In this document: one piece after another, positions 59,527 to 64,000 of the stretch
Position numbering within the stretch: the stretch's first letter is position 1
Layout of the letters: each line of letters begins with the position of its first letter
NCBI GenBank assembly: GCA_958450365.1
Contig: CAUEEP010000888.1
Span: 186,501-250,500, forward strand
Length of the DNA stretch: 64,000 bases
Source of the DNA: Mesorhabditis belari
Lineage: Eukaryota; Nematoda; Chromadorea; Rhabditida; Rhabditidae
Reading direction: 5' to 3'
Program-made: the position numbers and the translations under genes
The notes under the pieces: model-generated
Database searches by the model: none
What the model saw: only the letters and a program-made list of their open reading frames with translations
Told to the model about the DNA's origin: nothing

Positions 59527-62500
59527 TCACTGTAGCAACAACTCAGGTCCACATCCATCGAACGATGCACAGAGCCATTGGTAGTTCATTGAGAGACTTT
59601 TTGCGAAATACTCAATACGACAAACGCCGTTATTGCTAGTGTAACTAAAATATTTCTGATGTTGGATTCTTCATTTCTTCACTTTGTGCTTTTTGTTCCA
59701 TTTCCATCATCAACCAGAACGATCAAAGATGAATTCGATGGGATATTGTTTAAAAAAGTAACAGCAATCTTTTGGAGCGTTTGTTGGGAAGGCTAAGATC
59801 TAGTTAAATGGGTTTCAAGGAGAAAATTCCCAACCAAAATAAATGTGTAATTGTTTGGCGTTGAAGGGATGGGGTTAGACAAATAAGTTGGAGCCATCAA
59901 CACTCCAGAAGTCATATCAGAGCCATCTTGCCAGTATTCTAGAAGTTATTGGCTCAACAAATACCCATACAAATCGATTTACCCACCTCTCCCCCCATTT
60001 CGCCAAAAATTTTGATTTGACTGTCCAATACACTCAATGTCAATGTTGCTCAATGGTTTGGTTGAGCTGTTAATAAGTGACAATTATGTTTAGGCGAACA
60101 ACAAACGAATAACTGCTTGGAAGGCACAAACAATGGTCTCAGAAAGCATTTTAACGGGGATCATCCAGATCTGTGGACTTTCATTAAATACTTGGATTTA
60201 AGGTTGACAGAAGATTGACAACAAGATGGTTGAATACAATCAAAACGACATCGAGAAGGCACGATTAGAAAACATGAATGCACAAAAGCCTTTGTGCGAA
60301 GTTTGCATTTGCCAATTAGGTTAATTTTTGTTAAAGTTTGTTTTTTCGTCGATTTATACTTGATTTACTATGTTATGATGGTTGTTCAGATTTGTTAAAA
60401 CATTGATAAACTTTTTACTCAAGTTGCAATGTTGCACCAGTGTTGATTGTATTGGAAGACCAACATTGACATTGGACAGTCAAATCAAAATTTTCGGCGA
60501 AATGGGATTTCGGGGAAATGGGATTCGGGGAAATGGGGAAAAACCCTACAAATCCTGCCATTAATCAAACCTCTTTGTTGGCAGTAAAACTCTCCAGTGA
60601 GAATCGAGCTAACACTTTGAAAAGTAATAAATCTTCCAAAAATAAAAGTCGGCACGATTGTACTGGTGACGCTTTGATTGCATTTGGAAACACCGCTGAA
60701 TATTTTCTGTAGCTTATGACAGTCACTACCAACGTACTTTCAATTTGTAGGATGTATTATATTGTTTTTATATGCCGACAAAAATGACCTACCCATAGAT
60801 TCTGTCCTGATCTCTCAGCGAGGCCCCTCTATAGAGCTCAAAAATCGAATCTTCACTCGTCGACACTCCAATACCATAAGTGCCATCAGGGCCAATTGGA
60901 TCACAATACAGCAGCGTCGTTTTATTCACTCGATTAGTCATATTGAATGGCGTTGAAAAGGAAAATTTTGGACCAAAAACGATTGCTGTGTCTGGATCTG
61001 AAAGAAAATTCTTTTGCGGCTATTTATGATTGCTTACTTATGGTGAAGATTGAATGAAAGCGGTCGACATTTCGATCGAGACGAACGATTCGAACAGCCA
61101 GTAAATTGGTAGCAATTGTCATTGGATCGTTCGTCGAATAACTAAAGAGTAGTTTTTGTTTTTCTTGTGTTTCCTCTTGGAACTGTCTTCTGTCCTAATA
61201 AAAGACAAAATTTTCCATTTTAGATTGTATGATTAACATTTTCTTTTTCTGAATACAACCCACAATGCAATCTTCTTTTATCACCACAGAAGACAGTTCC
61301 AGCATTTACAAAACCTTGGGGTAATTGGGCGACCAGTGTCAAAATCCCCATCATAAAGATTCAGATAGTATCCACTGGGAAGTCCAAAAAGAAACGCTCG
61401 AATGGCAACACTAAAAGAAAGTACACAAAAAAACGTCTCTTTTTTACGTGTTGCAATTTGTAGCATTTAAGCTATACACGACAGCATCGAATGGTTTTAA
61501 AAGCATATCGGCGTGAAGATCGATCATCTCCTCGATGCAAAGTTCTTTATAGATCATTTGCATATTCACTAGATATAGAATTCTGATAAACAAGACAAAT
61601 ATAAATGCTTTTACATTTGGTTGTACTGAAATTGTAAGAATATCCATTGAATGGTTGCGTTAAATTGAGATCTTCAGCCTCAAAAGTGATACTGAATGAG
61701 TCAGCGTCTGTGTAGTCTGAGTTGTATCCATTGAACAAATATCTGAAATACAGGCAATGTAAAATGTGGTTATATTACTAGATTCCATTAGTTACTTATT
61801 GACTCCTGATTTCTACATGTGATTTTCGAAAGTTTTAACGACCATTATCATTTTTAAAGTGTCCCTCTTTCAAATAAAGGCAACTAATTGCCAAATTGAG
61901 TCTTCTTGAATGTAAAAAATTGGGTTTTTCGAACGGAACAAGAAAGAAGCGCATTATAGAATGTCTTATTTGAGACCTGCAACTGTACGCAAAAAATATA
62001 TCAATTCAAAAATCTGACTTATTATTAATTGTGTCCATGTAAGTGAGACGATCATTGAGAATGTCCGTATCGACTTGTCCATCCAGATAAACCAATTGAT
62101 TTCGATTTGAAATTCTAAACATTTACTCTTTGGAAATTGGCCTTAGCCTTGGCTTTACATAGTTGTGTTGCAAAAAGCCGGCCGACAGTAGGTCCGTCCT
62201 CGCCCAAATCTGATATTTGCCTTGTCTCCGGCATTCAGTTGAATAAGCGCTTGTGGGCAAGAACAATCTAAACTAACACTTAATTTCTAACAGGGGAATG
62301 GCCCAAAGTTAAGGTGGCCGTTTGGGATGAGTGATACCTCATTCGATAGATCTCATGATGAATATTAATGACAAAAAAAATTAGCTGCCTATAGTAATTC
62401 TACAACGAGAAATGGGGCGGACAAAAAGCGAAAATGACGTTTTTGACCCTCCTTCGTGGGGCTGTAACTTTTTATAAATCGATATTTTTGAATATTCTTT

Positions 62501-64000
62501 TCTGCTTGAACTAGAACTTGAATCAAACTAAAAAGTATGAAACTTTCAAACTTTCATTAATTATGAAAACTCAAGATGTTCCTATAAAAAAAGTTCGGTA
62601 AACTTTGGCTAAAATCAGAGCTTTGAAATGCAAAATTTTATAAATACTTTGGGAATCAAATTTTACTTTTTGATTCTCAAAGTCAAATTTTACCCTTTTT
62701 TAGTTTCATTCAAGTTCTATTTCAAGCAGAAAAGATGATTCAAAATCGATTTATAAAAAGTTACAGCCCCACGAAGGAGGGTCAAAAACGTCATTTTCGC
62801 TTTTTGTCCGCCCCATTTCTCGTTGTAGAATTACTTTAGGCAGTTAATTTTTTTGGCCATCAATATTCATCATGATATCTATCGAATGAGGCATCACTCA
62901 TCCCAAACGATCACCTTAACTTCGGATCATTCCCTTGTAAGTTTTATGAACGAATTGTCAAATTCATAAATAGATTTTAGCTTTATAGGAAAAGTTTTTG
63001 GTACTTCTTGATTACACTGGACGCTTTTCCTAACTTACATTTGAGGTTAAACTGAAATAACTTATATTCTACGGAAATCATCATTCCCGGAACCTTAAGA
63101 CGAGTTAGAGGAAAAGGCTAGTGTAATGCATTTGTAATTCTCATACCAACAAGCACCAAGTTTTCTAGTAGCTTTCCATTCCACTTACCAATCGCCTCCA
63201 CGTATCCACTCATCATAGTGAACTGTTCTGTGGAATCACTCAACAACTTAAGTTCGATTTCTTTGGAGGCATAGTAGACTGTTTGGGCATAGAGGTCATG
63301 TGGACCAACTATCTTTGTGTATGTGGCTTCCGGCTGGAAATAATATATACACGGTGCCTACTTTTTTGAATCACCGTTTCTTTGAGTCCAAAAACACGGA
63401 GTGGATCACAGCATTTCTCCGTATAAGCCGAAAGAGTGAGCACAAGTTGATGATTGGCCGGGAGATTGCCGAATTGCCAGCTGCAATTTGTGTCCGCCAA
63501 GTAGCCATAGGTGCTGTTGAAGGGATTGGGGATGGCCGAGAATGTGGCTGAGTTCGTCGCCGTCATGTCGATGAGCTGCCCAGAATTCGGGCAAGAGTTT
63601 TCAGCCGGGCTGGGTAGGGTCGAGTCTGCACGGATTAAATTTCCTCAATTTTTCCGACAAAGACACAAACCATTATATGCTTGAACGACTTGATAGAAGC
63701 GGTAAGGCTTTCCGGTGGTGAATGACCAGGTCACTTGAAGATTTCCCAAAGCCCATCCAACAGTGCCAGACATGTCACCACTGAACATGCGTAAGTTGGA
63801 CGCTTTTTGTGTTGAAGTTCGATATTTTACAATATATACAATAACGCACGATAGATAAACAACAAAGTTGGATTGCCCATCTGATTCGGAACCGGTCCAT
63901 ATAAAACGATCTGCATCGTCCGATTGAAAAGCGTACGCCCACACGCGAATGTATTTTGAGCGTTGTGTTGTATAGGTGATTGTGCAATTCATTTTGGTTG
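59527..64000 (-). CDS. Multi-CUB extracellular protein, 5' part outside window
   Basis: The gene enters from the right edge. Exons in transcript order: 64000-63671 (partial; may contain an unresolved intron), 63625-63375, 63333-63189, 62267-62159, 62114-62019, 61742-61615, 61568-61448, 61410-61315, 61141-61038, 60997-60793, 59644-59527. From the second exon on all phases agree. CUB-like blocks recur: STYGYLADTNCSWQFGNLPA with CCDPLRVFG in the second exon, ending GYVEAI; CSCPQALIQLNAGDKANIRF; NRNQLVYLDGQVDTDIL; PSGYYLNLYDGDFD; VFGPKFSFSTPFN. The final exon ends CASFDGCGPELLLQ then TGA. Many cysteines and N-glycosylation sites (NSTYG, NATNC) fit an extracellular location. Nematode CUB-like proteins are often pathogen-induced in the gut. 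The number of CUB units is at least three. Two introns carry transposons (62290-62938; about 59984-60540). Confidence 0.75.
59984..60540. mobile_element. MITE in CUB-gene intron
   Basis: TTTCGCCAAAAATTTTGATT with ACTGTCCAATACACTCAATG near 60000 is mirrored near 60465-60505 in inverted orientation. One end carries a repeated GAAATGGGATTCGGGG unit. Confidence 0.65.
62290..62938. mobile_element. Long inverted-repeat MITE (about 650 bp)
   Basis: Arms of about 240 bases share TACAACGAGAAATGGGGCGG, GACCCTCCTTCGTGGGGCTG and GGGATGAGTG. The ends read ACAGGGGAATGGCCC and, inverted, ACAAGGGAATGATCC. It lies in a CUB-gene intron. Confidence 0.85.

Noticed and set aside
1..64000. CRISPR arrays, bacterial promoters, rRNA genes
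   Set aside because: None seen. The sequence is eukaryotic with spliced genes.

Overview
The window is nuclear DNA of a nematode, most likely a free-living rhabditid (inferred). Short GT-AG introns (38-50 bases are common) with TTTCAG-type acceptors break up nearly every gene. The gene families are nematode-typical: serpentine chemoreceptors, a DUF1647 protein, CUB domains, a lipl-type lipase and an SLC17 transporter. Introns and spacers are AT-rich and full of short inverted-repeat transposons. I built the exon models by hand, using splice signals, reading-frame phase and comparison between paralogs. No single open reading frame covers a gene.

Layout. 1-9727: two tandem 7TM chemoreceptor genes on + (685-3812 and 6888-9727). 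9728-12960: no gene, several MITEs, including two copies in inverted orientation. 12961-19419: SLC17-type transporter on -, its introns loaded with transposons and tRNA-like repeats. 21154-21959: membrane-anchored cysteine-rich (TIL-like) protein on -. 24960-26079: PEBP-family protein on +. 27709-32463: 716-residue fusion of a CitE/CLYBL-type citramalyl-CoA lyase with a tandem hot-dog (MaoC/HTD2-like) hydratase, on +. 33763-37596: DUF1647 glycosyltransferase-like protein on -. 39348-40731: decayed chemoreceptor on +. 41984-42601: Gly/His-rich secreted peptide on +. 42684-42980: HTH_48 (mariner-type DNA-binding) ORF on -. 43856-46643: another decayed chemoreceptor, interrupted by a palindromic pair of tRNA-Gly genes. 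46779-49595: 331-residue sra-superfamily chemoreceptor on +. 50064-50853: six-cysteine secreted peptide on -. 51210-51281: tRNA-Ala. 51874-53439: Tc3-like transposon. 54296-57817: lysosomal acid lipase on -. 59527-64000: multi-CUB protein on -, entering from the right edge.

The genes are independent. I see no operon: neighbouring same-strand genes are more than 1 kb apart, apart from the adjacent chemoreceptor loci at 46643/46779. The most interesting protein is the lyase-hydratase fusion. Its two halves match consecutive steps of itaconate (C5-dicarboxylate) breakdown: hydration of itaconyl-CoA to citramalyl-CoA, then cleavage to acetyl-CoA and pyruvate. The N-terminus looks mitochondrial. 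However, key residues of the C-terminal hydratase motif are missing. The second theme is gene decay: four copies of one chemoreceptor family share an exon-length pattern that shows exactly which exons two of them have lost.
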